Shown here one piece after another: positions 16,842 to 25,877 of a stretch of DNA of 64,000 nt; position 1 is the stretch's first letter; every line of letters starts with the position of its first letter. The stretch comes from Capnocytophaga gingivalis ATCC 33624. Lineage in GTDB: Bacteria > Bacteroidota > Bacteroidia > Flavobacteriales > Flavobacteriaceae. The translations under genes and the position numbers were made by a program. The DNA is taken from NCBI RefSeq assembly GCF_000174755.1, contig NZ_ACLQ01000034.1, forward strand, positions 1 to 64,000. Direction: 5' to 3'. Below the pieces are notes generated by a model. That model was not told where the DNA came from. It ran no database searches and was given only the letters and a program-made list of their open reading frames with translations.

Positions 16842-18029
16842 ACTTGCTCCTATGGCAGAGGCCATGATTCCCAGAATCAGTATAGTAAGGAAGACCACTA
16901 CAATCTCAGACCAACGAATGTCTATAGGGTAGGGAATAGGGATCATTGCATTAGGGTTGATATATAGCATAGGATAGGCTTTTTGAAGCCAAGCGATACC
17001 CACACCTAAGCCGATCCCAAAAATGGCGCCTAATAGGGAGATAATAGCTCCTTGTAGGAAGAAAATACGCCTTATCTGACTAAGGGTCATCCCCATGGCA
17101 AAGAGAGTATATAGGTTCTTCTGTTTGTCTAAAATCATCATAATGATTGCTCCAACAAGGTTGAATAGCGCCACAATAAGTACTAAAGTAAAGATGAGGT
17201 AAGTGGCGAGGTTCTCCGTTTGGAACATTTTGTACAAGTCTTCGTTAAGCTCCATACGGTCTTTGATGACAAAATCACTCCCCAAGACTGAAAGAAGTCG
17301 TTTTTTTCCTTCTTCAGAAGAAATACCCTTGGTCAATTTTATCTCTATGGCGGATACATCATTCTCTTTTACGCCTAATAATCGCTGAGAAAGTGATAGG
17401 GTAGTAAAGACATACTTGCTGTCCAAATCCTCTGTAACTTGGTAATAGTCAGATAGTAACACTGTTTCCTCGCGATAGGGGGTGCTGGTGGAGGTGATAC
17501 TTCCTTTGCCTGCCTTAGGCACTATAATCTGTAGTGGAGTAGTGCTGGTAAAGAGGCCTAAGTTCAGTGTTTCGGCAATGATATTACCCACCACTACATA
17601 ATCATCGCTAAGTAGCCACTCTTTGGGGCTTAGTACTAAGATACTATCTACAGCATTGACTTTCGGATAGTTTTCATCTACTCCCTTGATATAAGCGATA
17701 TAGTTTTTGCCTTGGCTATTGAGGAATACACGTTCCTCCAAGATCTTGCTATAGTGAGCTACCGTCTTCTCTTGAGATAGGGCTTTCTCTTGTTGGGCGG
17801 TAAGGGAAAAGATTTTCCCACTCTTTGGGAGTACTTTCAGGTCAGGATCGAAATAATTGGAAAACGACATACTGAAAGTCCTCAGCCCTGAGAAGCCCGC
17901 CAGAACAATCATCAGGGAGGCACCACCTATGATAAGCACAAAGATGGACATCCAGTTGATAATATTAATCACGTTCTGCGAGCTTTTTGAGCGTACATAC
18001 CGCCAAGCTATAAAGAGAGAGGCTTTCAA
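16821..18029 (-). CDS. ABC transporter permease, LolC/LolE-FtsX type
   Basis: Inner-membrane protein of 402 residues. One TM segment is near the N-terminus (about residues 25-47), followed by a large periplasmic domain (about 50-270) and three C-terminal TM segments (about 280-395). The N-terminal IAWRYVRSKSSQNVINIINW is the standard opening of LolC/E-type permeases, which extract lipoproteins for transport to the outer membrane. No ATPase or partner permease is adjacent, so the complex must be completed from elsewhere. The gene starts six bases after rbfA ends, indicating one transcript. The C-terminus (ASRTKIND) runs into an intergenic repeat. Confidence 0.88.
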   Translation of the reverse strand: MKASLFIAWRYVRSKSSQNVINIINWMSIFVLIIGGASLMIVLAGFSGLRTFSMSFSNYFDPDLKVLPKSGKIFSLTAQQEKALSQEKTVAHYSKILEERVFLNSQGKNYIAYIKGVDENYPKVNAVDSILVLSPKEWLLSDDYVVVGNIIAETLNLGLFTSTTPLQIIVPKAGKGSITSTSTPYREETVLLSDYYQVTEDLDSKYVFTTLSLSQRLLGVKENDVSAIEIKLTKGISSEEGKKRLLSVLGSDFVIKDRMELNEDLYKMFQTENLATYLIFTLVLIVALFNLVGAIIMMILDKQKNLYTLFAMGMTLSQIRRIFFLQGAIISLLGAIFGIGLGVGIAWLQKAYPMLYINPNAMIPIPYPIDIRWSEIVVVFLTILILGIMASAIGASRTKIND

Positions 18030-18035
18030 GAGGGG

Positions 18036-18428
18036 TTAAGATTTTTTACGTTTGATAAGCAATTCAGGATTCTCTATAGGGTTTTCTTCTCCCTTGAGAG
18101 AGTGCTCTATCTGGGAGAGGTATTCTAGGGAATCGTCCAAGAAAAAACTCAAATCTGGCATTTTTCTCAGTTGATGTCTCACTCGCTGTGCCACTTCATG
18201 CTTTATCTGGAAGCTGTTGGACTGTATGGCCTTAAGGATTTCTTTGCCTTGCTCACTGGGAAATACACTGATGTATACTTTAGCCAGGGTTAGATCGACC
18301 GTGATGGCTACTTTTGTCACCGATAGGATAAGGTTGGTGAGTCCACCATTTTGTACGGCACGGCCTAAAATATCTCCCAGATCTTGTTGCAGAAGTCCTG
18401 CTATTTTCTTTTGTCGATTGGTCTCCAT
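18036..18428 (-). CDS. rbfA: Ribosome-binding factor A
   Basis: A KH-type protein of 130 residues needed for late maturation of the 30S subunit and 16S rRNA 5'-end processing. METNRQKKIAGLLQQDLGDIL at the start and the central VTKVAITVDLTLAKVYISVFP match RbfA. The length is usual, with a Lys-rich C-terminus. It is divergent from the DUF2461 gene and cotranscribed with the permease gene downstream. Pairing of rbfA with a LolE-type permease is common in Flavobacteriia as far as I remember. Confidence 0.92.
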   Translation of the reverse strand: METNRQKKIAGLLQQDLGDILGRAVQNGGLTNLILSVTKVAITVDLTLAKVYISVFPSEQGKEILKAIQSNSFQIKHEVAQRVRHQLRKMPDLSFFLDDSLEYLSQIEHSLKGEENPIENPELLIKRKKS

Positions 18429-18546
18429 AAATGCTATAAATACATAAAACGATGCAAAGATAAAAATAATTTGCGAATAATTGTAGGTTTGTATTATAAA
18501 AATTGTATCTTTGCACTTTCATAAATAAATTCACGTATACACTATA

Positions 18547-19239
18547 ATGAATATGGAGAAATTAACAAAATTAACAAATAGTATCTTTTCTTTTCTTTCT
18601 TCTTTGTCTCAGAACAATAATCGAGAATGGTTTTCTGATAACAAAAAAGATTATGAAAAAGCAAAAAGTCAAGCAGATAGCTTCTTTAGGGCAGTATATG
18701 CGGCTATCCAAGAGAAAGATCACTTAGGAGCAATCAAGATATATCGTATATATAATGACTTGCGTTTTGCCAAGGATAAGCCACCTTATAAGACGCATTT
18801 TGGTCTGTATTTTGGTAGATTGCAGCCTAAGTATAGGGGAGGTTATTACCTTCATTTAAGTCCTGAACAGAGTTTTGTAGGTGGGGGATTTTTCAATCCT
18901 GAGCCTAAGGATCTCTTGCGTATTCGTCAGGAAATAGCTCAGGAAGGGGAACACTTTTCTCAGATAATGAATTCAGAGCCTATCAGGAGTTATTTCTCAG
19001 GGCAGTTATGGGGTCAGGAGGTAAAGACCACTCCCAAGGGATTCGATAAGGACGATCCTATGATTGATTTCTTGCGTAAGAAACAGTTTTTGCTCAAGCG
19101 GGATTTCACCTTGGATCAAGTGCTTGCAGACTCCTTTTTCCAAGAAGTGGTAGATACTTTTGTAGCCATGCGACCTTTTTATGACTTTATGACCCAAGCA
19201 CTCACCACAGATGCTAATGGGGAACCTTTGTATAATTAA
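18547..19239 (+). CDS. DUF2461 (TIGR02453) family protein
   Basis: Protein of 230 residues. FLSSLSQNNNREWFSDNKKDYEKA and the motif RIYNDLRFAKDKPPYKTHFG are the signature of TIGR02453/DUF2461, a conserved cytoplasmic family of unknown function. YYLHLSPEQSFVGGGFF follows. The start is ATG at 18547; a second ATG two codons later is equally possible. A TATCTTTG box at 18506-18513 is a likely promoter element. The gene ends two bases before brnQ, so the two are cotranscribed. No function is inferred from that. Confidence 0.88.
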   Translation: MNMEKLTKLTNSIFSFLSSLSQNNNREWFSDNKKDYEKAKSQADSFFRAVYAAIQEKDHLGAIKIYRIYNDLRFAKDKPPYKTHFGLYFGRLQPKYRGGYYLHLSPEQSFVGGGFFNPEPKDLLRIRQEIAQEGEHFSQIMNSEPIRSYFSGQLWGQEVKTTPKGFDKDDPMIDFLRKKQFLLKRDFTLDQVLADSFFQEVVDTFVAMRPFYDFMTQALTTDANGEPLYN

Positions 19240-19241
19240 AA

Positions 19242-20540
19242 ATGAATATAATGAAAAAGAAAATTACCCTTTTGCGAGTTATCGTTACTTCGTTTGCGAT
19301 GTTTTCCATCTTTTTTGGAGCAGGAAACTTTATACTTCCTCCGCGCTTGGGGCAGCAAGCAGGGGATCACTGGTTATTAGTGGCGATTGGTTTCTGTCTT
19401 TCGGCGGTATTGATTCCTATTGCAGGAATTTTAGTACAAGCACGCTTGCAGGGCTCAGTATTAGATTTTGGTAAAAAAGTAAGCCCCGCGGTGGCACTTA
19501 TCTTAGGTTGTTTGCTCTATGGGATGTGCCTAGCTTTCCCTATGCCACGTACTGCTTCGGTAAGTTATGAGATGGTATCCACTTCTTTTACAGGTACCAT
19601 TCCTGCTTGGGCTAAGTACTTTTTTTACATAGTTTATTTTCTTTTAGTAGGATATTTGTGCTATCAGCGCAACAAGGTCTTGGATGTATTGGGCAAGTAT
19701 CTGACTCCTATTATGGTAGGAATTATCTTTCTTCTTATCCTAAAAGCTATTTTTTCTATAAGTGATATAGAGATATCCTCTTTCCAAAAGCCTTTAGCAG
19801 AGGGGCTTAAGGAAGGATATCAGACCTATGATGCTATGTCCTCTATCATCATAGGAGGGGTAATTAGTGCTTCTTTGTTTATGGATAATTCATTAGATAA
19901 GAGCCAAGTGAAGCGCTTGACTATCTATTCAGGGATAGGGAGTGGAATCTTGCTTTTTATCACCTATACAGGCTTTATCTATGCAGGAGCTTCTCAGGGA
20001 GGGTATTTCCCAGCTATTGTTGAGCGAGTACCTCTATTGGTGGCTATTACCAAGCATGTATTGGGAGGGGTAGGAGGATTGCTCCTAAGTATAGCCGTGG
20101 GTATTTCTTGTTTTACTACAGCAGTAGGTATTATCACTGGAGGAGCTGATTTTTTCAAAGAAATTACCAAAGGAAATGAGCGTACTTATAGAATATTTGT
20201 AACTATTCTCTGTGTATATTGTGTGATTGTAGCCCCTTATGGAGTGGAGTATATCATTAAGATAGCCTATCCTGTACTGGTATTATTCTATCCAGTGGTA
20301 ATCGTTTTGGTCTTTTTACATCTGTTGCCTTCTTATTTGGCTTCCAAAACGGTCTTCAAAGTGGTTTCATTGGTTACTTTTGTTACTACTATCCCTTTGT
20401 TCTTAGAACAATTGGGTTACCACTTCTTCGAAGTGCCTTTCCCCCTACACGAATATGGAGTTTCGTGGTTGTTTCCTGCTTTCTGGGCATGGATTACGAC
20501 TGTACTAATAGAAAAAACAATTGTTAAATCAAAAAAATAA
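19242..20540 (+). CDS. brnQ: Branched-chain amino acid:cation symporter BrnQ
   Basis: Inner-membrane carrier of 432 residues with about twelve TM segments. FSIFFGAGNFILPPRLGQQAG close to the N-terminus is the hallmark of the LIVCS family, which imports leucine, isoleucine and valine with Na+ or H+. AFPMPRTASVSYEM is also typical. The start may be ATG at 19242 or the fourth codon (MKKK); the difference is minor. It lies two bases after the DUF2461 gene, and its TAA stop overlaps the next ATG by one base (TAATG), so bioF translation is probably coupled. Confidence 0.93.
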   Translation: MNIMKKKITLLRVIVTSFAMFSIFFGAGNFILPPRLGQQAGDHWLLVAIGFCLSAVLIPIAGILVQARLQGSVLDFGKKVSPAVALILGCLLYGMCLAFPMPRTASVSYEMVSTSFTGTIPAWAKYFFYIVYFLLVGYLCYQRNKVLDVLGKYLTPIMVGIIFLLILKAIFSISDIEISSFQKPLAEGLKEGYQTYDAMSSIIIGGVISASLFMDNSLDKSQVKRLTIYSGIGSGILLFITYTGFIYAGASQGGYFPAIVERVPLLVAITKHVLGGVGGLLLSIAVGISCFTTAVGIITGGADFFKEITKGNERTYRIFVTILCVYCVIVAPYGVEYIIKIAYPVLVLFYPVVIVLVFLHLLPSYLASKTVFKVVSLVTFVTTIPLFLEQLGYHFFEVPFPLHEYGVSWLFPAFWAWITTVLIEKTIVKSKK

Positions 20541-21694
20541 TGTCTCTTATACTTCCTTCTTCTTTGCTCAAGGCAATAGACCAGAGAAAAAAAGAAGATG
20601 CTTTTCGTAGTCTCTCACTTAAAAATTATATAGTAGACTTTTATTCAAATGATTACTTAGGGCTTGCGCATAATCCCCAACAAAGGGAGTATGCGCAGGC
20701 TTTGCTATCCCGAGAGCCTCAGCATAATGGGAGTACAGGTTCTCGCCTGCTATCAGGGAACTACCCTTTGATAGAGCAAGCAGAGGAGCAGTTGGCTGCC
20801 TTTCATCAGGCTCCTAAGGGATTGATATTCAACTCGGGTTATGATGCCAATGTGGGGATTTTCTCCTCAATCCCTCTCAAGGGAGATGTGGTGCTATATG
20901 ACCAATATATACATGCCTCCATCCGAGATGGGTTACAATTGACAAATGCTCAGAGCTTTAAGTTCAAACACAATTCTTTGGAGGATCTTAGGGAAAAATT
21001 GGAAAGATTTTCAGGGAAGTATACCACCATTTATATAGCTACCGAAGCGGTTTTCTCCATGGATGGAGACATACCTAACCTGAAGGAGATGGTTGCCTTG
21101 GCTAAACAATATCATGCCTATCTGATAGTAGATGAGGCACACTCAGTAGGAGTATTTGGAGAGAGGGGAGAGGGGCTCTGCCAGCAGTTAGGTATAGCTG
21201 ATGAGGTCTTTCTTCGCTTGATTACCTTTGGTAAAGGGATTGGAGCACATGGAGCTATTGCGCTGGCTCAGGAGCCAGTAATAGACTATTTGATAAATTT
21301 TGCTCGTTCGTTCATCTATACCACAGCCCCTTCGCCAGAGAGTATAGCCTCAGTAATGGCTTCCTACAAGCTTTTGCCTGAGCTGAAGGAAAGGAAAATG
21401 TTACAAGAGCGTATCACTTTCTTTAGGGAGAAGATACCCTTTTTTCCTTCAACAGAACAGGTTTATTTTATGGATTCTCAATCTTCTATACAAGGACTCA
21501 TAGTAAAGGATACACAAAGGCTGAGAAATCTTTCCTCCTTGCTACAAACTCAGGGATTGGGTATCAAGCCTATTTATGCACCTACAGTACCCAAAGGAGA
21601 AGAGCGCCTAAGGATTTGCCTGCACAGTTTCAATAGTCAGGCAGATATAGAACAACTCTTTTCATTGATTACTCAATGGCTTGAATCGCAGTAG
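20540..21694 (+). CDS. bioF: 8-amino-7-oxononanoate synthase-like (BioF/KBL family)
   Basis: PLP-dependent alpha-oxoamine synthase of 384 residues. GSTGSRLLSGNY, the His in YDQYIHASIRDG, the cofactor Asp segment VDEAHSVGVFG and the PLP lysine Lys232 in TFGKGIGAHG are all visible. BioF condenses pimeloyl-thioester with alanine in biotin synthesis; relatives make 2-amino-3-ketobutyrate or serine palmitoyl intermediates. The short sequence and RSFIYTTAPSP favour BioF, but no other bio gene is nearby. The 3' end overlaps the convergent CapA gene by 26 bases, with no terminator between them. Confidence 0.82.
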   Translation: MSLILPSSLLKAIDQRKKEDAFRSLSLKNYIVDFYSNDYLGLAHNPQQREYAQALLSREPQHNGSTGSRLLSGNYPLIEQAEEQLAAFHQAPKGLIFNSGYDANVGIFSSIPLKGDVVLYDQYIHASIRDGLQLTNAQSFKFKHNSLEDLREKLERFSGKYTTIYIATEAVFSMDGDIPNLKEMVALAKQYHAYLIVDEAHSVGVFGERGEGLCQQLGIADEVFLRLITFGKGIGAHGAIALAQEPVIDYLINFARSFIYTTAPSPESIASVMASYKLLPELKERKMLQERITFFREKIPFFPSTEQVYFMDSQSSIQGLIVKDTQRLRNLSSLLQTQGLGIKPIYAPTVPKGEERLRICLHSFNSQADIEQLFSLITQWLESQ

Positions 21695-22814
21695 TGGGTA
21701 CTACTTCTTTTAGGTAGATGCCATCTTGCTCAAAGCATAAGGGTGTCTCAGGAAAATCCAATTGGGTAAGTCTTTTGAGCTCTTCGTATACCTTACAATT
21801 GTTGTCCAATTCCAACCCTTTGGCTTTGGTCTGCTTTACAGAAAGAACATTGGCGAAGAGAAAATCGCCTTTGCGATTGATTTTTATATCCAATAAGGGA
21901 GCAATTCCGTTAGGCCCGGCCAAGCTAAAGCGCCCATAAGTATTGAAATTTCCCATACTATAGGCAATGAATTTTCCTTTGTATACCTCTACGGCACGTG
22001 TCACGTGGGGGCCATGTCCCAGTACTATATCGGCTCCATTGTCGATAGCTGTGTGGGCAAACTCATACACGTTGCCTCGGTTCTCCCCATAGAAAGTTTC
22101 CTTTTGGCGTGTTACTCTGGTATAAGAAGCCCCCTCGGCGCCACCATGGAAGGAGACGATTAGAATATCGACCTGAGGTCGAAGCTCTTGGATGAGATTT
22201 ATTACCTTTTCTGTTGCATTGATAGAGATCATGTGGCTATTGGGGGAAAAGGCACAAAAACCATACTTGATACCTTCTTTCTCAAATACAACCGACTTAT
22301 TCTCCACAGGCCCTGCATGATAGATGCCTACTTCATTGAGTACTCGAGCAGTATTGAGTCGACCTTTTTCTCCAAAGTCATTGGCATGGTTGTTGGCAGT
22401 GCTCATCAGGTTGAAGCCTGCTTCCTTTAAGATAGTCCCATAGCGATCAGGCATGCGAAAGGCATAGCAAGAACCTTCTTCCTTATCCTTGCACTTATCA
22501 GAATCTCCTTCGTTCAGGATAGCCCCTTCTAAATTGCCAAAAACAATGTCTCCCTTTAGGTAAGGCTTTACCTGCTTGAAACTCTCTATAGCATCGTCCT
22601 TGGGAAGATACCCAAGGGGAAAGGCCGATCCTATCATCACATCACCTACTGCTACTATAGAAAGGGTGTCCTTGGTAGGGGAGAGGGCAAGGGGGGCTTT
22701 AGATAGAGAAGAAGCAAGGGTGTCCCGCTGGACAGGAATAAGGGTAGGTCTTATCTGTCCGTAAGATAAATTACAGAAAATCAGCGATATAAATAGAAAA
22801 TATTTGTAAGACAT
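21669..22814 (-). CDS. CapA-family metallophosphatase-like protein, exported
   Basis: Protein of 381 residues with an N-terminal signal peptide (MSYKYFLFISLIFCNLSYGQ). The PGA_cap fold motifs are all visible: VGDVMIGSAFP, FGNLEGAI, STANNHANDFG, SFHGGAEG and LGHGPHVTRAVE. The calcineurin-like fold suggests a metal-dependent phosphoesterase or ligase-associated role at the cell surface. CapA proteins act in poly-gamma-glutamate capsule export, but the family is broad and no capB or capC is present, so the real substrate is unknown. It lies 30 bases after the second SH3-domain gene in the cysS gene string. Confidence 0.88.
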   Translation of the reverse strand: MSYKYFLFISLIFCNLSYGQIRPTLIPVQRDTLASSLSKAPLALSPTKDTLSIVAVGDVMIGSAFPLGYLPKDDAIESFKQVKPYLKGDIVFGNLEGAILNEGDSDKCKDKEEGSCYAFRMPDRYGTILKEAGFNLMSTANNHANDFGEKGRLNTARVLNEVGIYHAGPVENKSVVFEKEGIKYGFCAFSPNSHMISINATEKVINLIQELRPQVDILIVSFHGGAEGASYTRVTRQKETFYGENRGNVYEFAHTAIDNGADIVLGHGPHVTRAVEVYKGKFIAYSMGNFNTYGRFSLAGPNGIAPLLDIKINRKGDFLFANVLSVKQTKAKGLELDNNCKVYEELKRLTQLDFPETPLCFEQDGIYLKEVVPTTAIQAIE

Positions 22815-22844
22815 AGACTTGTATTACATTCAAAAAATAATGGA

Positions 22845-23543
22845 TTAGTAGACCAAATCACCTACTTTTCTTTCTTTGTAGACCCCTTTTTCGATCTGCC
22901 AACATACTTTATAAGGACGTTCAGCATAATTATTATTTGCTACTATATAAAGTATATCGTTTTCCTTGTCATAATGGACAGAATTATGGTCTATAGAAAA
23001 AGTAGGTTCATACAAATCGCTATAAGCATCCTTGGGGAGGGACACTTGTTTTCCATGAATGTTTATCACAATACTTTTATATTCTGTAGTTGGCATTTTT
23101 CCATCAGTACCATAGGGAAGCTTATCATCTATTACTTCTACTCCACTTGGTGAGTCTTTGTAGTATTCAAAAGAATGTTTACTCTTGTCGAACTTTCCAG
23201 AAGTAAGAACAACTTGAATTTCTTTTCCTTCAAAGACAATAGTATTTCCTTTGGCAATGCCTTTGGCTATTATAGGGAATTCATGTATCCACTTGACCCT
23301 ATCATTATAAATAAACCCCTCCTCATCGGTGTAAATCCAATTACCATCGATTGCCTTATCGTAGTTATACGCAAAAACAATGGTCTTGTTATTGAGCCTT
23401 TTGAGCACTTTGCTTTGGGCACTTTTTCCTTTTCGTACATTTACATAACCATCTTTGTCATAGATTACCCCAAAGGCTTCTTCTTGAGCATGAACAAAAG
23501 CAAACTGACAAAAAAACAGAAAAGTTAAGAATAGTTTCTTCAT
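22845..23543 (-). CDS. Exported SH3-domain protein, copy A
   Basis: Protein of 232 residues with a signal peptide (MKKLFLTFLFFCQFAFVHAQ). The first mature domain, KDGYVNVRKGKSAQSKVLKRL to NWIYTDEEGFIYNDRVK, is a bacterial SH3-type domain (SH3b), common in proteins that bind cell wall or other envelope targets. The C-terminal half, with KGNTIVFEGKEIQVVLTSGKFDKSKHSFEY, is unassigned. It is closely related to the neighbouring 23602-24300 protein along the whole length, so the pair arose by tandem duplication. Transcription probably continues into CapA. Confidence 0.75.
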   Translation of the reverse strand: MKKLFLTFLFFCQFAFVHAQEEAFGVIYDKDGYVNVRKGKSAQSKVLKRLNNKTIVFAYNYDKAIDGNWIYTDEEGFIYNDRVKWIHEFPIIAKGIAKGNTIVFEGKEIQVVLTSGKFDKSKHSFEYYKDSPSGVEVIDDKLPYGTDGKMPTTEYKSIVINIHGKQVSLPKDAYSDLYEPTFSIDHNSVHYDKENDILYIVANNNYAERPYKVCWQIEKGVYKERKVGDLVY

Positions 23544-23601
23544 AATAATAGGTTTTTAGTTAGGACTATAAAAGTATAGTCTAAGAGATGTGATCTATAT
23601 T

Positions 23602-24300
23602 TTAGAAAGGAATACCTACTTTTCTTCCTTTGTAGACACCCTTTTCTATCTGCCAACAAACCATATAAGCCCCTGCACCGTCACCATTATCTGCTACTAT
23701 ATAGAGAATATCATTGTCTTTATCATAATAGACAGAATTGAATTCTGTATATAAATAAGATTCATACAAATCGCTATAGGCGCTTTTGGGAATGGAGACT
23801 TGTTTTCCTCGAATCTTTACCTCAATACTCTTATATTCCTTCTTTGGTATATTACCATCTGTTCCCCAGAAAGGTTTTCCATCTATTTTTTCTATTATAT
23901 CACGATATTCTTTGTGATATTTGAAGGAATGTTTGTCCTTATCAAACTTTTCAGTAGCGAGAGTTACCTGAATCTCTTTTCCTTCAAAAACAATAGTATT
24001 TCCTCTGGCAATACCCTTAGCTATTTTGGGTAATTTTTCTATCCATTTGACCCTATCGTTGTAAATGTATCCTTCATTATCAGCATAAATCCAATTGCCT
24101 TCTTGAGCCTTATCATATTCAAAAACAAAAATAAGGGTATTGTTATCAAGTTTTTTAAGCACTTTGCTGTGGACACTCTTTTCTTTTCGCACATTTACAT
24201 AACCATCTTTGTCATTGATTACAGCAAAGCCTCCTTCTATAGCTTGAGCCACAACAAATTGACAAAATAGTAGCAGAAAGGGGACTACTAACTTTTTCAT
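23602..24300 (-). CDS. Exported SH3-domain protein, copy B
   Basis: The start is taken at ATG 24300-24298 (MKKLVVPFLLLFCQFVVAQ, a signal peptide); an in-frame ATG three codons earlier is possible. The SH3b-like segment KDGYVNVRKEKSVHSKVLKKL to GYIYNDRVKWIEKLPKI matches copy A closely, and so does the C-terminal half (IARGNTIVFEGKEIQVTLATEKFDKDKHSF). About 233 residues. It follows cysS by 15 bases and so is probably read from the cysS promoter. Function unknown; an envelope location is expected. Confidence 0.75.
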   Translation of the reverse strand: MKKLVVPFLLLFCQFVVAQAIEGGFAVINDKDGYVNVRKEKSVHSKVLKKLDNNTLIFVFEYDKAQEGNWIYADNEGYIYNDRVKWIEKLPKIAKGIARGNTIVFEGKEIQVTLATEKFDKDKHSFKYHKEYRDIIEKIDGKPFWGTDGNIPKKEYKSIEVKIRGKQVSIPKSAYSDLYESYLYTEFNSVYYDKDNDILYIVADNGDGAGAYMVCWQIEKGVYKGRKVGIPF

Positions 24301-24315
24301 AGTAAGCAAATTTTC

Positions 24316-25800
24316 TTAGTTAAGGCTATAAGAGGTTCCTTCCTTGCCGTCCTTGAGCTGGATACCGAGTGCTAAGAGTTCATCGCGAATCTTGTCGGAG
24401 AGGGCAAAATCCTTGTTGGCACGAGCTTCCATACGCATATTGATCAGCAGCTGGAGTACGCCATCGAGTCTGTCATTATTTGCGGCATTTAGCTCTTCAT
24501 TTTTTAGTCCTAAGACATCAAAAACAAAGGCATTGACAAGGCTGCGAAGCTCTTCAAGTTCTTGGATGGAGATTTTTTCTTCCCCGCTTTTCACTTGGAA
24601 GATCCACTTAACCGCCTCAAAGAGGTGAGCAATGAGAATAGGCGCATTGAAATCGTCCAAGAGGGCATCGTAACACTTTTGTTTCCATTGTTCTATCTCA
24701 GAGGAAAGAGGTCCTGGGTGTTCTATCTCAGAGGTTAGCTCATTGAGGATTTTTACAGCCTCCATCAGTCTATTGAAGCCCTTTTCAGCGGCGAGCATAG
24801 CCTCGTTGGAGATATCCAATACGCTACGGTAGTGTGCTTGCATAAAGCAAAAACGAATCACCGCAGGAGCGAATGGTTTTTCAAAGAAAGTGTTATCCCC
24901 AGAGATAAGCTGCATCGGGAGGATATAGTTTCCGGTAGATTTGCTCATACGCTGTCCGTTCATGGTAAGCATATTGGCATGCATCCAGTAGCGTACAGGG
25001 CTCTGGCCATGTCCGGCCTTGCCTTGAGCTATTTCACATTCGTGGTGAGGGAATTTCAGATCCATCCCCCCTCCGTGGATATCGAATTGGTCACCGAGGT
25101 ATTTAGTACTCATCACAGTACACTCCAAGTGCCAGCCGGGGAAGCCATCCCCCCAAGGAGAAGCCCAACGCATGATATGAGCAGGAGAAGCTTTCTTCCA
25201 CAGGGCAAAATCCTGAGGATTGCGCTTTTCTCCCTGTCCGTCGAGGTCACGGGTATTGGCAAAGAGCTCTTCTATATTGCGACGAGAAAGTTCCCCATAG
25301 TTCAGTCCTCGCCTGTTGTATTCGAGTACGTCAAAATATACAGAACCGTTGCTTTCGTAAGCAAAACCATCTTTTAAGAGTTTTTCAGTTAGCTGTATCT
25401 GTTCCAAGATATGTCCTGTAGCAGTAGGCTCGATAGTAGGGGGGAGTAGGTTGAAGATTTCCAAAACCTTGTGGAAATCCACAGTATATTTCTGAACAAT
25501 CTCCATAGGTTCGAGCTTTTCGAGGCGAGATTGCTTTACGAAACGATCGTTGTTCACATCGCCATCATCGGTGAGGTGACCGGCATCAGTGATATTGCGC
25601 ACATAGCGTACTTTGTAACCTAAGAATCTGAGTGCGCGATAGATAAAGTCAAAAGACATAAAGGTACGTACATTGCCCAAGTGTACATTACTATACACTG
25701 TAGGGCCACATACATACATACCTACATTATTAGCATGTAGGGGAACAAAGATTTCTTTTTCTCCTGTAAGGGAGTTGAATATTTTTAGTTGATGATTCAT
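24316..25800 (-). CDS. cysS: Cysteinyl-tRNA synthetase
   Basis: Class I synthetase of 494 residues that charges tRNA-Cys. [17 protein letters not shown] near residue 31 contains the HIGH-like HLGN and the zinc Cys. WHLECTVMS and HHECEIAQ supply further zinc ligands. MSKSTGNYI is the KMSKS loop. The C-terminal DALR-type region ends [16 protein letters not shown], typical of CysS. The length is slightly above the E. coli protein. A minus-strand TACCTTTG box at 25834-25827 probably drives it. Downstream come the two SH3-domain genes. Confidence 0.97.
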   Translation of the reverse strand: MNHQLKIFNSLTGEKEIFVPLHANNVGMYVCGPTVYSNVHLGNVRTFMSFDFIYRALRFLGYKVRYVRNITDAGHLTDDGDVNNDRFVKQSRLEKLEPMEIVQKYTVDFHKVLEIFNLLPPTIEPTATGHILEQIQLTEKLLKDGFAYESNGSVYFDVLEYNRRGLNYGELSRRNIEELFANTRDLDGQGEKRNPQDFALWKKASPAHIMRWASPWGDGFPGWHLECTVMSTKYLGDQFDIHGGGMDLKFPHHECEIAQGKAGHGQSPVRYWMHANMLTMNGQRMSKSTGNYILPMQLISGDNTFFEKPFAPAVIRFCFMQAHYRSVLDISNEAMLAAEKGFNRLMEAVKILNELTSEIEHPGPLSSEIEQWKQKCYDALLDDFNAPILIAHLFEAVKWIFQVKSGEEKISIQELEELRSLVNAFVFDVLGLKNEELNAANNDRLDGVLQLLINMRMEARANKDFALSDKIRDELLALGIQLKDGKEGTSYSLN

Positions 25801-25826
25801 AATTGTATTTCTAATTAAAATTAGGA

Positions 25827-25834
25827 CAAAGGTA
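25827..25834 (-). promoter_or_regulatory. TACCTTTG promoter element of cysS
   Basis: TACCTTTG on the minus strand about 27 bases before the cysS ATG. No good TTG stands at the usual upstream distance. Confidence 0.5.
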
Positions 25835-25877
25835 AGAAAAATATTTTATAGATAAACTGTTTTTATAAAATAAATTT

